A stretch of 64,000 bases of DNA, taken from positions 7,264,001 through 7,328,000 of the forward strand of contig NC_084682.1 of NCBI RefSeq assembly GCF_028389875.1, in the 5' to 3' direction. This document shows positions 1 to 14,100 of this stretch, piece after piece. This DNA comes from Rhea pennata. Taxonomy: Eukaryota > Chordata > Aves > Rheiformes > Rheidae. Each line of letters opens with the position of its first letter. The first letter of the stretch is position 1. The translations under genes and the position numbers were made by a program. The notes beneath the pieces were generated by a model. The model was not told the origin of the DNA, did not search any database, and saw only the letters and a list, made by a program, of their open reading frames with translations.

Positions 1-2095
1 AATAGTATGCTAACTTTAAATGCTAATAGTATGATACGTCTTTCATTGTGACTGTTAGGTAGATCTTGTTTTACAGATTATAATTCTGGGAGGAGAGCTG
101 ATGTCTCCTGTCACATGAGTCACTGCTAGGGCTGAGGTTAGAACGAGAGGCTTGTTTCAAGTGTGAGACGTGTACCTGTAACAGGCATTGAGGAAGGTCA
201 AACATTACTGAGGTTGTGAATTTCAAGTGTGTTAAACTCTTAAATCCTCACACAGGCACTCTTCAGACCTAAAATAACCTTGATTTTCCTTAACTTGCTT
301 CCAAAGTGGAAACTGCGCAAAGCTAAGGGTAAATTGAATTGAGACTGCTTTAAATCCAAAGGGAGTCTATAATGTAGCTTAATCTAGATTCCTTTAAGAG
401 GGTAAGTGTTCCTGAATGGCACCCTGACCACAAGGCCTAAAACTAGTGCAGAATGATTAATGCCTCTGATTAATGCTATTACTGTCCTATCCTAATTGTC
501 ATAGAGCAGCTTCATCTAATGTGACGCTTTTAAGCCATTCTCTTCAGGGCAAGTGCATAACTTTATTTAAACATAACACAGCAATACATCCCTCTTTTGT
601 TCTGAAGACATGGAATATGCTTTTTAAAAAATTAGTTGCCAAGAGAATATATTCAGAATTATCTATTTACTCTTGGCAGGCTCCACACCATTTTTAATGT
701 CCTGTGTTTAGATAATGCAGGTTGTTTGGGTGAAAGGCAGTAGTGTCTGGAGGACTGAGTTCAGGGCTGGGATTTTTAGGTAATGAATCTCTGCCTGGTT
801 CTGAAGAGGCATTCCTAAAACAGACCAATCTTCCTTAGAAAAAACCCTAAAATTGAGACCCACTGAGACCAGGCTTCTATGCTGTCTTTCACTGTGTAAC
901 TTGTGACCCTTTCTGTCCATGTCTTTTCCAGCCTAGGGCGGCCAACAAGTTGTATCCAAGGTGCTGAGACTCGGGTGGTATTTGAAAAGCGTAAGCTACT
1001 CAGCTAGGGTGCTCTGGGTACTGTGCACATGTATCATGCAAGGAAATAATAAAACTTCAAAACACAGATGTCCTGTCTACTCCTTGTGGATTTATTTGTT
1101 TGCAGCCTGGCCCTTCAAGGCCTCTTTATCTCACCATTGTTCTGAGCAATTGACACCGACTGCAGATGTTTCAAACAACTGTCTCTCCTTTTGCTGCTCC
1201 CTCCTTCTTTGCAATCCGTCCATGACATCTCAGCGAAACCCCTGATGTCATAGTGTGACGTGAGAAGGTGAAACAAATGAGACTTTGAGGCAATATAAAT
1301 TACTTGGGATCTTCTTCTAAAACCACTTTTTCTAAGCCAAGTGATTTATTTAAGATGAAATAGCTTTTTAGTTAGTGGTCTTTAAAATCCCAACAGCTCG
1401 TCGTTTAAGCCCTTGTTCAACTCTCTTTATAAAAAAAAAAAAAAAACTCAGGCAAAAAGACGAAGATTTTTTTCCTTTTAAGAATAAACTTTATGCTATT
1501 AATCTCTGTATAGGTATTACAAGGTGTCCTCAAATCTCCTCCTCCTCTTTTTGGATCACGTAGGGACCTGCTGGCAACAGTCTTCCTAATGCACCCCAGG
1601 ACACTATTGGCCTTCCTGGCCACAAAGGCACATTGCTGGCTCATGTGCTCATCTCAACATAGAAGAGGAGAGGCCAGAAAGTTGTTGCTTAGAGTTTTGC
1701 TTACAGTGAATGCAGAACTATAGGTACAATAAATTGTACATAATGTGTTTGTACGTGCCGGAAGGGGTAGTAATGTTTGTTTGATGGGGCTGGTTTCACC
1801 TCCAGCTGTTGGTCTGGGGAACTTGAGAATCCTCTACCTCTAGCCAACTTCTGGCTTCAACCAGGCTGAAAAAAATCCTACTACCTAATCCAAACCCTTT
1901 CTTCTCCAGGCAGCAGTGGTTTTCAGAGACAGAGACTGTAGAGTTTGACTGTACTAACTTCGTTTATGGATAACTGTGGAAGAACACATCCTGCTTATGT
2001 TCTGCTGTCCAAATAGCATGGCTAGCTAAACTGGGATGTTCTACTCTATCATTTCTGTGACCACAGAACTCATGTTGGTAAATTTTTCTCTGCAG
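1..2095 (+). other. AP2B1: AP2B1 intron (3' part only)
   Basis: The window opens inside an intron; its 5' end and the upstream exons are not present. It ends in a good acceptor, a T-rich tract followed by CTGCAG at 2090-2095. It contains a CR1 remnant near 1550-1650 on the minus strand and a short A tract near 1430-1446. The rest is unique AT-rich sequence with no supported gene. Confidence 0.85.
1548..1652 (-). mobile_element. CR1 LINE fragment (reverse-transcriptase C-terminal coding part)
   Basis: On the minus strand this translates as MSQQCAFVARKANSVLGCIR followed by KTVASRS, closely matching the conserved C-terminal coding segment of avian CR1 retrotransposons as I remember it. Similarity stops at about 1550, and no CR1 3' end with octamer repeats is present. 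It is a truncated, inactive insertion inside an AP2B1 intron. A subfamily cannot be assigned without a library search. Confidence 0.8.
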
Positions 2096-2191
2096 GTCCT
2101 GGCAGAACTCAAGGAATATGCTACTGAGGTGGATGTTGACTTTGTGCGCAAGGCTGTCCGAGCAATTGGGCGCTGTGCCATCAAGGTTGAG
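2096..2191 (+). CDS. AP2B1: AP2B1 coding exon, residues 354-385 (trunk)
   Basis: Encodes [20 protein letters not shown] and the following residues to KVE, in phase 0 at both ends. Acceptor TTTTTCTCTGCAG precedes it. The exon must end at GAG (2191) because the next exon begins with Gln-Ser-Ala-Glu of the known protein. The donor is therefore GCAAGT, a GC-AG intron. A competing GT at 2186 (AAG/GTTGAG) would drop Val-Glu in frame. The segment is alpha-solenoid trunk that packs in the AP-2 core. Confidence 0.95.
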
Positions 2192-5100
2192 GCAAGTACC
2201 CAAAACTTGAGCAGTTTTCTATGCTTCTCGGGCTCCAGAGACAATGTTGGCCTCCTCCTTCTCATCCCTGCATGGTACACAAGGTTTCCCTGTTCTTGTG
2301 TTAGACATCAAGTGCCGTGGATACGTTAGGATTGGGCCAAAGGCCCAGCTGAACAGTAGGACTCATAAGCTCCAGTTGAGTACATCATAGGTGCTTCTTT
2401 CAGATCTCAGCTTGCAGACAGAGCAAGGTAGCAAAAGCATCTTTGATGAGATTTTTACTGGACTGGCTTCCGTGGAACAATGACTGTTTGTCCTTGAGGG
2501 CCTTCTTTAGTAGCTGTAGACCTTTTGAAGGGGGAAGGAAAGAAAGATTGTGCAGAGGAACTCAGTATTATGAAATGTTTTGTGCCTCCAGCATCAGCTG
2601 AGTAGAACACCTGTATAGAATTGCAGAGGTTTTTGGTGCTTTAGAACAACTTGTGCAGTCAGAGTGATTGTATCTCTGCTTGTCTAGTTTTAAGGGGGTC
2701 TGTATGACTTGTGGCTTTGTTTAGAGTGTGTTCTCTTTAGCCAAGCTACTTAGGCAGATAAGATTCCAAGAACCTTTGTAGCTATCCAAAACAACAGTTT
2801 GGAATGTCCTCTGTCAGTTGAAGAGCCACCAAAATACTTGTAAGAGAATATTTAAATGGTATCCCTGTTAATTTCCCATAAATTAGTCTGATGTGCCTGA
2901 CAGGAGCTCATTAAACTTTTGAAGAGAGAAGGTATGTATGCTGTGGTCATGGTACTTGTCAATAAACTGATAAATGAGTGTGAAATGCCATGTAAGTGGT
3001 CTAATTTCAGTTGAGCTCATTTAGCTCTTGCTAAAGTGTACTCCCGTGAGCTTTAACTGACAGCAGATTTAAATAAAACTTAATCATGCCTGGCTGAGTA
3101 TAGTGTCAGTGCACAAGTTGCCCTTGTTTCAGCTAAACCAGTGTATGCATGCCTAAGGAGGACACCAATTTCTGTCTTCTTGAAAGAATCAGTTTCCTTT
3201 TCCCATACAGCCTGCTGATCTGGTCCCTCCTTTGACTTATTGCTGCAAAGGGCTTTCTTTTAAATGAGGCCGACCGAGGGAGTGATCACTGCCTCTATTT
3301 CCTGCCTGCAATCCCCCCAAAAAACTCAGGATAACGAAACAAGAAAAAGTACTCCCTCTGTTAGACGACAAGCTGTCTCGCTAGAGCTGCAGGAGTAACA
3401 GCAGAAAAGGCTCTTAAGCGTGAAAAAGGGCTACTGAGAAGTTAAGAAACTGGTAGCAGCACCTTTTATGGGAGTGCTGATGTGTTGGGAAGAGGAAGTG
3501 TGTTGGTCCCGTGTGATTTCAGATGAAAGATGATTCCTGATCCTGCAGTATCAAGATGTTTTGGAAAATCTCACCTTTTCTCACACTCACTCCCAGCACT
3601 TTCCTCCTCACTCTGATGCCATGACAGAGTTGCATTCAGTCTGCGAAACACTAACAATAATGTCACAATACCTTAACTTTTTTTTTTTTTCAAACAGCAC
3701 TCCTTTGAAGACATTGCTGCTAAATATGGCTCTTGTCAAAGAGCAAACAGATCTAATCTTTAAAAGAGGGCAAGTAGAGAACAACTCACTATACTGTCAT
3801 TATTTCTAGGTTAATCCCTGTCCCCAGTGCATCTGTGTTTACTAGAGGCTGTTTGCACTGTGAGTTATGACTAATGGAAGAATTTCAGCATTCTTGCAGC
3901 CCTTAATGTCCAATTTCCCAAGGCTTAGAAATCTGCATTTTGACACTGGGCGCAACTAGCAGGAGCTTTTGATGAATGACCATTCGCAGGGAACCTACTT
4001 TTTAATCTAATTGTCTCTCTTAGAAGAGCAAGCTAGTAAAATTTGTATCTGCTTGGACTTGAGCTTTAGCGCAAGTGTGACATTACCTGCACTGCATAAC
4101 AAAGCATAGGGCAAACAACAGAGTAGTGCTAGTTTTGGAAGTGTAAGCAATGCACTTGTTGAACAGCAAGGTTGATGGATTTTGCCCAGGCTTAAGTCTA
4201 GTCATACTAGTTTGGGGGATGTCAGAAGAGCATCATTTCATACAGACAGGCTTGTTAAGGTAGAGTTAGCTTGGGGATATCTATGCTGAGGTGATCTGGC
4301 CAAACCTGACAGTATGAGGTTAAAGTATCTGTGAGTTGTAGGTTGGTTTGCTTTGCTGACAGCATTAGGTGAAGATGACATCTGATGCTTTGATTGTAAG
4401 GAAAAGTTTTGCTCATATTCCCTTTAGGCTTCTGAGGAAGAATACATGAAGAGGACACAGTAAGTAATGATTCCTGTAAAGCAAAGAAGAAGCGACAGGG
4501 ACTATAGTAGAGGGGGATTTGTCTAAGTTCCAGGGGATTCTGCTAGCAGCCTAGCTCTCAGAAATCTTTGAGGGTTATGACTGAGAGTGTGAGGTGTGAT
4601 TACTTCAGTGATCTTGCAGACTTTCCTTTGGTTAGTAGAGAACAACAAAGCAGGTTTGACATTGGTTGGTTGCCCTTCCTCACTCCAATTTGAGAGCTCC
4701 TCTGACTGGAGTACTCTTTCATATCAGCTTGCAAAGCACTGCAGTTCCCAGGGATATCCACCTACAAATAGTGATGCATTTACATGGGATGAGATGAGCT
4801 GAGATGTGCTTTGTTCCACAGACTTGAGGACTGCTTTACTGTGCATGTGGCAGCTTGCTTTCCAAGGGACTTTTGAGCTAAAAATCAATACTGCGTGTTT
4901 CAAAGCAAATGTTGTGCTCTTCCTGGAAAATCAGGTTTCAAAGACTCTAAAGAGGAGAAAATGTGAACTTTAATTTTCTTTTCCTTGAGTTTCTCAGCTC
5001 TTGAAGCTTTGCTAGTTGTATTTGGCACCACTGTACTGCTTGAGTTGCAAGCAGTGGATGATACTATAGATTTCTGTAGAGTTGAGTTAGTTTAAGAAGG

Positions 5101-8100
5101 ATTTAGCTTAACACCTGGCTTTTAGTCCCATTTTGCAAAGACAGAGCAAATGCAGGTTTAAAAGGGGTCTTCTCTTTTGCCTGATTCCCATGCTAGCATT
5201 TCCATCATTTGGTGTGCTTGTAGGCTGCATTGATGGGGTACCACTGCTATGGTCACATGGACAAAAAGTCACAAAGAGGTTTTTAGTGTCTGATTGTCCC
5301 AAATTCAGATCTAGAAGTCTTGAGGTTTGTCCTTGAGATTTTACCCATTCTCAAAAAAAAAAAAAAAAAAAAAAAAGATTTCTGTGATTATTTAAATGCC
5401 ATTTCATTCCTCCTCCTCTATTCAGCCTTCAAGTTCTCCAGAAATGAAGGAGATTATTAGCTCACTTGAGTTGAAAAATCCACCTACGTTGCTATTGTTT
5501 GTATCCTACAAGGTTTGTCTTGATACTGAATGCTTTATGAATGTTCTGGTGGTGATTGCCTAGGCAGTGTCATGAGCAGTCTGCTTCTCACATTAATCAC
5601 CAGCTGTGTAATGAAGCTTCATATGTATTCTGTTAATAGCCAAATCACTATCCTTATTCCAAGCTCTCCAGTGTTGGAGTTTGCTCTTCTGATGTCCTGC
5701 CTCACTGTGTTGTTTGGGAATTGACCTCCCTGAATTGTCTGCCTTTAATTCCAGTTCTGGTTCGTAGAGTGTTCCAGTGCCTAGTTGTTGTTATCTTACA
5801 GTGCCTGTGGCTGGGAATTTTGAGTTATTTAATGTGAAAGCTGCATTAGCAACAGCCAGATTTTTATTTATAGCTGTATCTTCACACATTGGTAGTGACC
5901 TCACCCCAAAGATACTAAATCTGCTGCTGTTCTTGCAACATGATTGGTAGCATGCCTTCCTTCCACCTTCCTCTTACTTCCCCAGACACCTTGCAGCAGT
6001 CCTTGTCAAAATGCTCCTACCTTTGGTTGCCATGGCTTGGGTGAGTCCAAGAGAGCTCATTCAGTGACCTATTTTAACTACTAGCCAGCAAGAAGGTAGT
6101 ATTAGTAGTAATGTGGGCAGTGTCCTTAATGTCTTTTGTGTAATGATCCAAACACCTACTGGCACAATCATTTCACTTATTGTAGGAGCTGGAGTCAACG
6201 GGTATCTCTGTTTTGTAGCATCATAAATTCCCTAGTACACAAGCACTGGTCACCGTACGGGGTATTCTGGACGCATCTACCAAGTTGGTAGCTGTTGTGC
6301 TTTTATTTCCCCCATCTAGTGCCTCCTTGATAAGCATCCCTGATGCCTCAGTGTGTGTGCTGTGGGCTGGTAGGGGGGTTTTCTTAAACTTATTTTAATT
6401 GTGGTGTTCTGCTCTTCTTCTCTCTAGCAATCTGCAGAGCGCTGTGTGAGCACACTGCTAGATCTCATCCAGACCAAGGTCAACTATGTGGTCCAGGAGG
6501 CCATTGTAGTCATCAGGGACATCTTTCGCAAGTACCCCAACAAGTACGTGAAAGTCCTACAAGGCTTTTGGAAGCCCTAGTCGGCTAGCGTGAGAATAGA
6601 GCAATGCAAAACTCGCTCAGTATAGCGTTCCGGGGCACTGAAGTGAAGGTGACCATCTTTTTGAAAAGCAGTGACCTTTTTGATCCTAGTACTATAGGAG
6701 TCAGATATCAGCTCTGGACAGGATGTATGCATGACACAGATTTAGTTTGAATTGAAAATCTCTCCCTCCACTTTGATGCTGAGTATAAGCCTTCATCAAA
6801 AACTACGGAGTTCCTATAGGAAATGTCAGAAAGGAAATTTGGTCAAGTTCACAGCATCACCCTTCTGGTTTTACATGTCTCCTCTAGAAGGCTTATACAC
6901 AATTTCCTGAAAGGATGTTCATGACTTTCACAGTCTGAGATCCTGGCTAGATAGTTCTGAACAAAATGCTGCTGGCTTTCTTAATATTGAGTGTTCTGTC
7001 TGGCTTCAGCAGTACTCAACTTCTTTTAAGCGCTTTTTGCAACAACGATTTGTCTCTTTAGCTACCAAATAACACAGCAGTGTCTCTCAGCAGAAGCTTC
7101 ATGAACATCTAAAAAGTAGTGTTGGACATCTGCAGGCGCCTCTGGCAATTTCTGCTGCCCATTGCAAGATAATTGACTGCTTGTAATAGGGATGCTCATG
7201 CGTGGGGATGAGGAGAAACTAAATAATTAGTGTGGGATGTCTGTTTTATAGCAAAGCCTTGGGGAAAGATAATATCCAGTTTAGACCTACCAGTCTGGAA
7301 GAGATGCTAGTGAAACTGCAAAATCTGATACAGTCTCATTGGGAGCTGTATTGAATGATTGGATCAAATGTTTCTTTCACCAAAAAGAAAGAAAGGCAAC
7401 TTTACATCTTGAATTCCTCATCGGGTGCTCTTAGTGATTAAAGAAAACGTCAGAGCTCTTGAGCTTGTGAAATCTTAGCATCCAGCATGGAAAAGGAAAA
7501 TGCATAAGAATTATCTTGTGTAGTTGAGGGAAGTACTGCTTGCTGCATGTTGCATAGAAATACGAGACATTATAATTCAGTGCAGGATTCTCTGCAGAAT
7601 GATGTAGGCTAAGATGGAGTAACACAAGTTGAATTCACCCCAGTAATCTGTCTGTGCTCTGATAAATCAGGTATGAAAGCATCATTGCTACTTTGTGCGA
7701 GAACCTAGATTCCCTGGATGAACCGGATGCCAGAGCTGCCATGATCTGGATAGTGGGTGAATATGCAGAAAGAATTGATAATGCTGATGAGCTGTTAGAG
7801 AGCTTTTTGGAGGGCTTCCATGATGAAAGTACCCAGGTAAAATTGTGTTTTCCATTTTATCTGTATGTGTGGCATGCATTGTATGTATGGAAATGACTGT
7901 AAATATTACTAAAGTAAAACTTACGGGAATCTATAGACATTCTCTGTGGTCTGCCTGTGTCTCCCAAACTTTTCTTTCTGGAGGATTAGACCGAGCAGGA
8001 GGGACTCCATGTTTTCTGTACTTTGCAGGGAAAATTACCATGATGGGGACTAGAACATACAGAAGAGTAGTGCTGAGATGCATAAAAACTTTATGTAAAT

Positions 8101-11100
8101 CTCAGCATGGTGATTAGGGACATGTTTGCAAAATTATTTGCAACAGGCAAGAGGGAGTTTCTCTGTGCTGGATTTTACTGGTAACAAAAAGTGTAATGCT
8201 GTTACAAATCATGGACTCCATATAAGTAAAGGATGATTAGACATGAGACACATCCTTGTAATCTCTACTGTGTTCCTTTTTCTTAGGTGCAGCTCACACT
8301 GCTGACTGCTATAGTGAAGCTGTTCTTAAAAAAGCCTTCTGAGACGCAGGAGCTGGTTCAGCAGGTCCTCAGCCTGGCCACACAGGTAAGCCGAGACACC
8401 CAATGAACTAGAGCACTCTAGATGCTGTGCTAGGCACCTGCAAACTTGTGTGTCCCATCTGCCAAGCCAGTCAACTGTGTGCAGTTGATGGGATTCAGGC
8501 CTGTTCTTTCTCCCAGAGAGGATGGATTTGTCTCTAAGAGCTGCTCTGTACCTGTTACCATGCCATCTGGCATCTGCACTCTCCTCCTTTGCTCTTGCCT
8601 CTTCCTAATTCCCCCCCTATTCCTCCTCAAATTAAGTATTAGAAACAGAATAAGAGTTCTGTAGAAACAGAAATGCTTTCTCCTTTACGGTGGCTTGCAA
8701 TTAAAACAACTGGGGCTATGACCAGATAAGGGCCTGGCAAAGACTTTGTTCTGTGAATAGCAGAGCTTAAGCAGTCCTCCGAAAACAAAAGAGCTAAGGT
8801 TTGGGTTTTTTTCCCCTTAAACTTAGTTGCTGCCAACCAACGTGGCAGCTGGGTTGGAGGCTTTAAGAGTGAGTTTGGATCCCAGACTCATTATGAGGTG
8901 CTGAGTTAGGAGTATTGTGAGCTTAGATCCCTGCAGGTATGGACTGGGCTTTAACTGACAGACAAAAATTCTGCAGTTCTGGAGGATGGAAACAGAGATG
9001 TTCCTTTGGCAGAAGTGGAATCCTAAGCAGATTCTCCTGCGCTCCGTAGCTCTAATGACCGGGACAACTGTCATAGTGTAATGTCATAGCCCAAAAGAGC
9101 AGCTCTTCTCCAGACCTGCTGTATTAAGTGATGAAAATAAACTCTTCCAACTGCTTTGGATGGGCTGCAATTGAGTCCAGATTTTCTGCTCCAAAAGAAT
9201 CTTCAGCTGGCCTTTTAGGTCTCTTTTGCAGCAAGACATCAAGGACATGGACTTACTAACATTCTGTTTCTCACAGTTGGGGGTATCACATGGTGCATGG
9301 GCAAGAAATCTGTAGCCTGCTGTTCTTGCTTCAAAACCTGCATAGCTGTAAAGACAAGTATGCTATTACATAGACTCTCAGCTCTTCTTTGGAGAGAGAT
9401 GGGCCAGGGCATAGCGTATCTTTCATCTAAGCCAGCAGAAGAAAGGTACTAAGCATTAAAACCCACTCTGCTGAGTCATGAAACACTCAATGGCATCCTA
9501 GGAATATAGTAGGCATCTGTTTTTTTCTCCTTGTCACAAAGTCTAGCTTGATTCAGTCTAGCTTCTTGTATTTTATATGAGAATTGTTGTAGGATAGGTA
9601 GCTGTAAAACACTAAAAAGCCTTCCATTCCAAGGTCCGATTTCGAGGTAGAGATACTGTTTTTCACTTGAGTGGGAGAGTAATTACACACACGTTTCTTT
9701 CCCCCACTTAGGTATTGTTACACTTTGCGTGTCTCTTAGGATAAGTCTGCACAACAGAATGCAGGCGTGGTTGTAGCAGGAGTCAGCCTAATCCAGCCGA
9801 CATTGGTAAAAATAGCAATGAAGCAGCTGGAGATGGGAGGGACGCAGATGTGTAGTAGTGATCAGGGTTCCTAGCAGGTTTGTAACCTGGTGGATGGCAC
9901 AGAGCTACTATATCTTTGTTGCTGTTGTCTGTCTTGCATGGGAAATTAAACTAGCATGGGTTTACTGGCATATGCTACAGGTATATGTGCAGGTCCTGGA
10001 GAGTGAAGGATTAGGAAAACTGTGGGAGAGTAAAGATCTGGGACACTTGTGTTCCAGTAGGTGGACCAAAGTTTCAAATCAATATATCTGGCTGTGGGAG
10101 AAACAGTCAGTCTTGAATCTGTATATGACTGAAAGTAGGTAGGAGCACCTGGTCTTTTGCCTCTGCCCTTGCGGAGGCCCTTTCTGTTCTGGAACTGCCT
10201 GCTACAGACAGGATAAGGAGGTCTGTGTAGGAATTATTAAGGGCAAAGGGTCAAAGAGCCCACGACTTCACCATCAAAATGAAAAACAGCACTGCAGAGA
10301 AATCACTTGACCCAGACGTTGTATCTAGGTCTCTCCAAGCAAAATTAATTTAGCATGCTCAGTCTCATTACAAATAGATGTTCTGCTGTGTGCCTGAGAA
10401 TATCTTGAGACAGAGGGCAGAGCAGCAGGTTACAGTGGATCGGCAGCAGTGTGAATGAGATCACAGAACAACAGAAAAAAATGCTAATGACGAAGGCGGA
10501 TGAGGTGTAGACTGTGTTGCCAAAATTTTACATAAAAAAAAAAAGAAAAAAGAAGAATCATTTACCCTGTTATTCTGCTGACATGGAGATTAAAAAAAAT
10601 CCCACTCCCTTCTTCTATGGACAACCTAAACATGTTGCAGCACAACATAAAACTACACCAGCTCCCTGTCCCTAGAACATTAGCTGCAGGTTATCACCAC
10701 TTCGTTGCTCTGAGCAGAGCTGTTTGAAAAGAAGAGAGAAATAATTAGGGCTTCATGCAGAGTCAGAATTATCTGCAGTAAAACAAAGATGTTATTGGCA
10801 GCTGGAGAACTGATGAGGGGTCCTAGCAATGTATCGTTAGCATCTTTCCATACTTCATTAAATAATTAAAAGGCAGGATAAATAAGATCACTTTTGGCGT
10901 GAAGAATACAGCTTATTAAGGTATCTCCTAGCTCTGCAGGATCTTTTTGTCCTACAAGTGCCCTTAGGTAAGTCATGTGTTTCCAGGAATCTTGAATCAT
11001 TCTTCTCTAATACGCAGTATTGCATGTCCACTCTTAGTATGTGGCTGGGTCATTTTGATTCAGCCTTTTTTTCTCCTGTCTGTGTCTCCTCTAAGTTCTT

Positions 11101-14100
11101 CTGATTCTTATTGTTTGTTAAGTGGCAGGAGAATGTGGAAAGAAGTTTTGTGAGATGGGACAATTGTGGGGTGTATCAATCCTGGGCTTTTCCTCTCTGA
11201 CCATCTGGGTTAAATTTTGGGCTAGTAAGCCAGCACTTAATCTTTCATTCTTATTTTTAATTTTGACATGTTCATCACAACGAGCAGTTTGTAACTTAAT
11301 TGTGAAATTGGTGACTGTGTTGTTACTGGATATTCTTTAAATCAACCAGAATCACTGCTAGGAAATTTAGAGTGACTACTGTGGTTAGTCCCATTTAAAC
11401 CCACAGCTGCTGCGATGCTTTTTCCCAGGATTCTGACAACCCAGACCTGCGGGATCGTGGCTATATCTACTGGCGCCTTCTTTCCACGGATCCAGTGACT
11501 GCCAAAGAAGTGGTCTTATCAGAAAAGCCACTCATTTCTGAAGAGACCGATCTGATTGAGCCAACTTTGCTAGATGAGTTGATCTGCCATATTGGGTCTC
11601 TAGCTTCTGTGTACCACAAACCGCCCAATGCTTTTGTGGAGGGGAGCCATGGGATCCACCGCAAACATTTGCCAATTCACCATGGAAGGTAAGCAGAGGC
11701 AACTATTATAATAATGGGGAAGATCAGTTATTTATTCCTAGCAAACAGTGCAAAAGATGCAAGTACCTTTTCAGCACTTCCATATATTATTTATTTATTT
11801 ATTTACTGATTGAATAGAGGCTTACAGATCATTTAAGGAGTTATTTCATTATAGGATTTAATCTTGGGTATGTAGTTTCTGAGTTTGTGCATCAGAATAC
11901 AGAGGAAGCATGATAAAGTTCTCATGCAGGGAGAAGTCTTGATGTCCTTTGAGAAAGCACTGTTTATAAGGCTTCTGACATTAGAGTTGGAATAGCAAAG
12001 CAGAAGCTTTGGATAACTGGTGCAAGGCTAATCCGGGAGTAAGAAAACAGTGGGAAAATCAAGCATCTTGCACAATCTAAGAAGTGTATGCTTCTGTAAG
12101 AGCTTTTACTTGAGCAAAAATGTAGCTTAGTCATGTAGAATAACACCTGCTTTGTGTAGCTGGTAAATACCAGGATCCTTTGTAGTGGGAATGTGATACG
12201 GGAAGGACTAGCATAACTTTCTTGTTACTTGATACCTGTAAAGGTAAAGCAAGGAAAGTGTATGATCTGCTAGGTGCTGTCACTGAAATCTTTTTCGACT
12301 TAAAATAAGATTCTGACCTGTGAAAATAATGCTTTGGCTTATTATCTGGAGCTTTGACACTTTTCTGTGATCACAGTCCTGGGAGTGGGTTAGATCTGCA
12401 AGAGCAAGCATTACAGTAGCCTTGAATTCTGGCTGTGTTGCTGCTCAGCCTGTTCCCATGGCTTGTCATTCAGGTAAGCATGCTATTTGGCAACTATATT
12501 AATTACAAACGTAAGCGTGCTTTACAGCAGGAGGCACAGTATCCAAGCTTACCTTTTAATATATTCCCAAAGTGACATTTGCAGTGCTATTTTATGCTAC
12601 TGCACTGATAAATCAACGTGTGATGTTGCTCCTTTTCTATCTTCTGACACCACTCCTCCGCTATTCTTAGCAACTAAAGCTATTTCTGTAGTATTACTGA
12701 CTTTGAGAAGCTGAATTGTTTTCTCGCTGTGTATGAAATCCAGTCTGGCTGCATTGACCCAGGACCTGCAATCATAAGTCTACTAGTGAGACAAGAAAAA
12801 GCAGTGGCTACTGTGCTCAGCTACCTCTCCTACCCAAAGATTTGTCTCCATAGCAAAATGAGCTTACAAGGGAGATATAGCTTGGGTCTCCACTCTGATC
12901 AGCCTTTCTGTATATTGCTATTTCAGGTCATTACAGAAGCTAACATTTTAGGCAAGTAACTTACTCAATTTAAGGAATTCAACTGTTGCAAGGAATGTTA
13001 CTTTTTATTAGTTTCTTGGGTATACTGCTTATGTGGTTTGAAACTGGTAGCTACTGACAGGAGAGTCAACTCACCTCTTTTTTTTTTTTTTTTTTTTTTG
13101 ACTGTAGCAGTTTTTAATATTGCTCTGGTGTTTCTTGCTCTGTAATTATCCATTACCTCAATCTAAAACCATCAGGACTTTACCAGCAAGAATTAGCTTT
13201 GTCCATTGTAAGGTCATCTTATAAAGTGGCCTTGTTATTGTGGTTTTCTGCTTTGTTGTTACAGGACAGATTAGTCAAGCTGATGTCAAGGCCTCCTTTG
13301 CACCATGTCACAGCATGCCGAATTTTCACTCTAAGCAATGTATTTATAGTGAGAAGCTCCTCAGGGACAGGCTTGTGGGGAACCTGAATTCATGCATACA
13401 GTATGTTCTTGCTGAATATTAAAACTGATTTGCCTCTTACTAGTCCTGAAAGTTTCATGAAAATCTGCTAGCTTGGAGCAAGTTAGAAAGCGGTGATCTA
13501 GTGGAAGATAACCTCCTTGCCTAACTGTTTGGAGTCATCTTCATTACTTCTGCCCTGTGGCAATGACCATTCTGGTAGCTAGCCCACTCTCTAGAGACTG
13601 ACTTTTTTTTTCTTTTTTTCCTTCAAATTTCACAGTAAGATAGCACAGAGTCAAATGTGAAGGTATCCCCAATGAATGTATCTTAAAATGGTCAAGATGG
13701 CCTTACCATGAGTAGATGGATAGAAATAGCTAGTTCAAGTGGTGCTTTCTGAATATAAACCTAAAAGGAATTAGTTATGGTTGGCAGAATACGCTGCATG
13801 ACATTGTATTAGGAAGCGCGTTGTCGTATGAAGCAGTGTGGGAGAGTTTGTTTCAGCTCTTGGCTGATGGGCAGACCTATTGAACAGCTCACAGGCAGTG
13901 AGAGGCTCCAGCCTCCTCCATGAGTCTCGGGGCACAGAGTTGCAGATGAATCCTGAAGGTGGGGAAGCAACTTCCTGATCGTTGGGCAGCGTTGCCTCGC
14001 GTGATGGCCCATACCACCTCCGTTCCGCTGGGAGATCTGGGCAGATGTTTACAGAGCTCCTGGGAGCGGAGGACCTGGGAGGAGAAAGTCTGCTTAGAGG

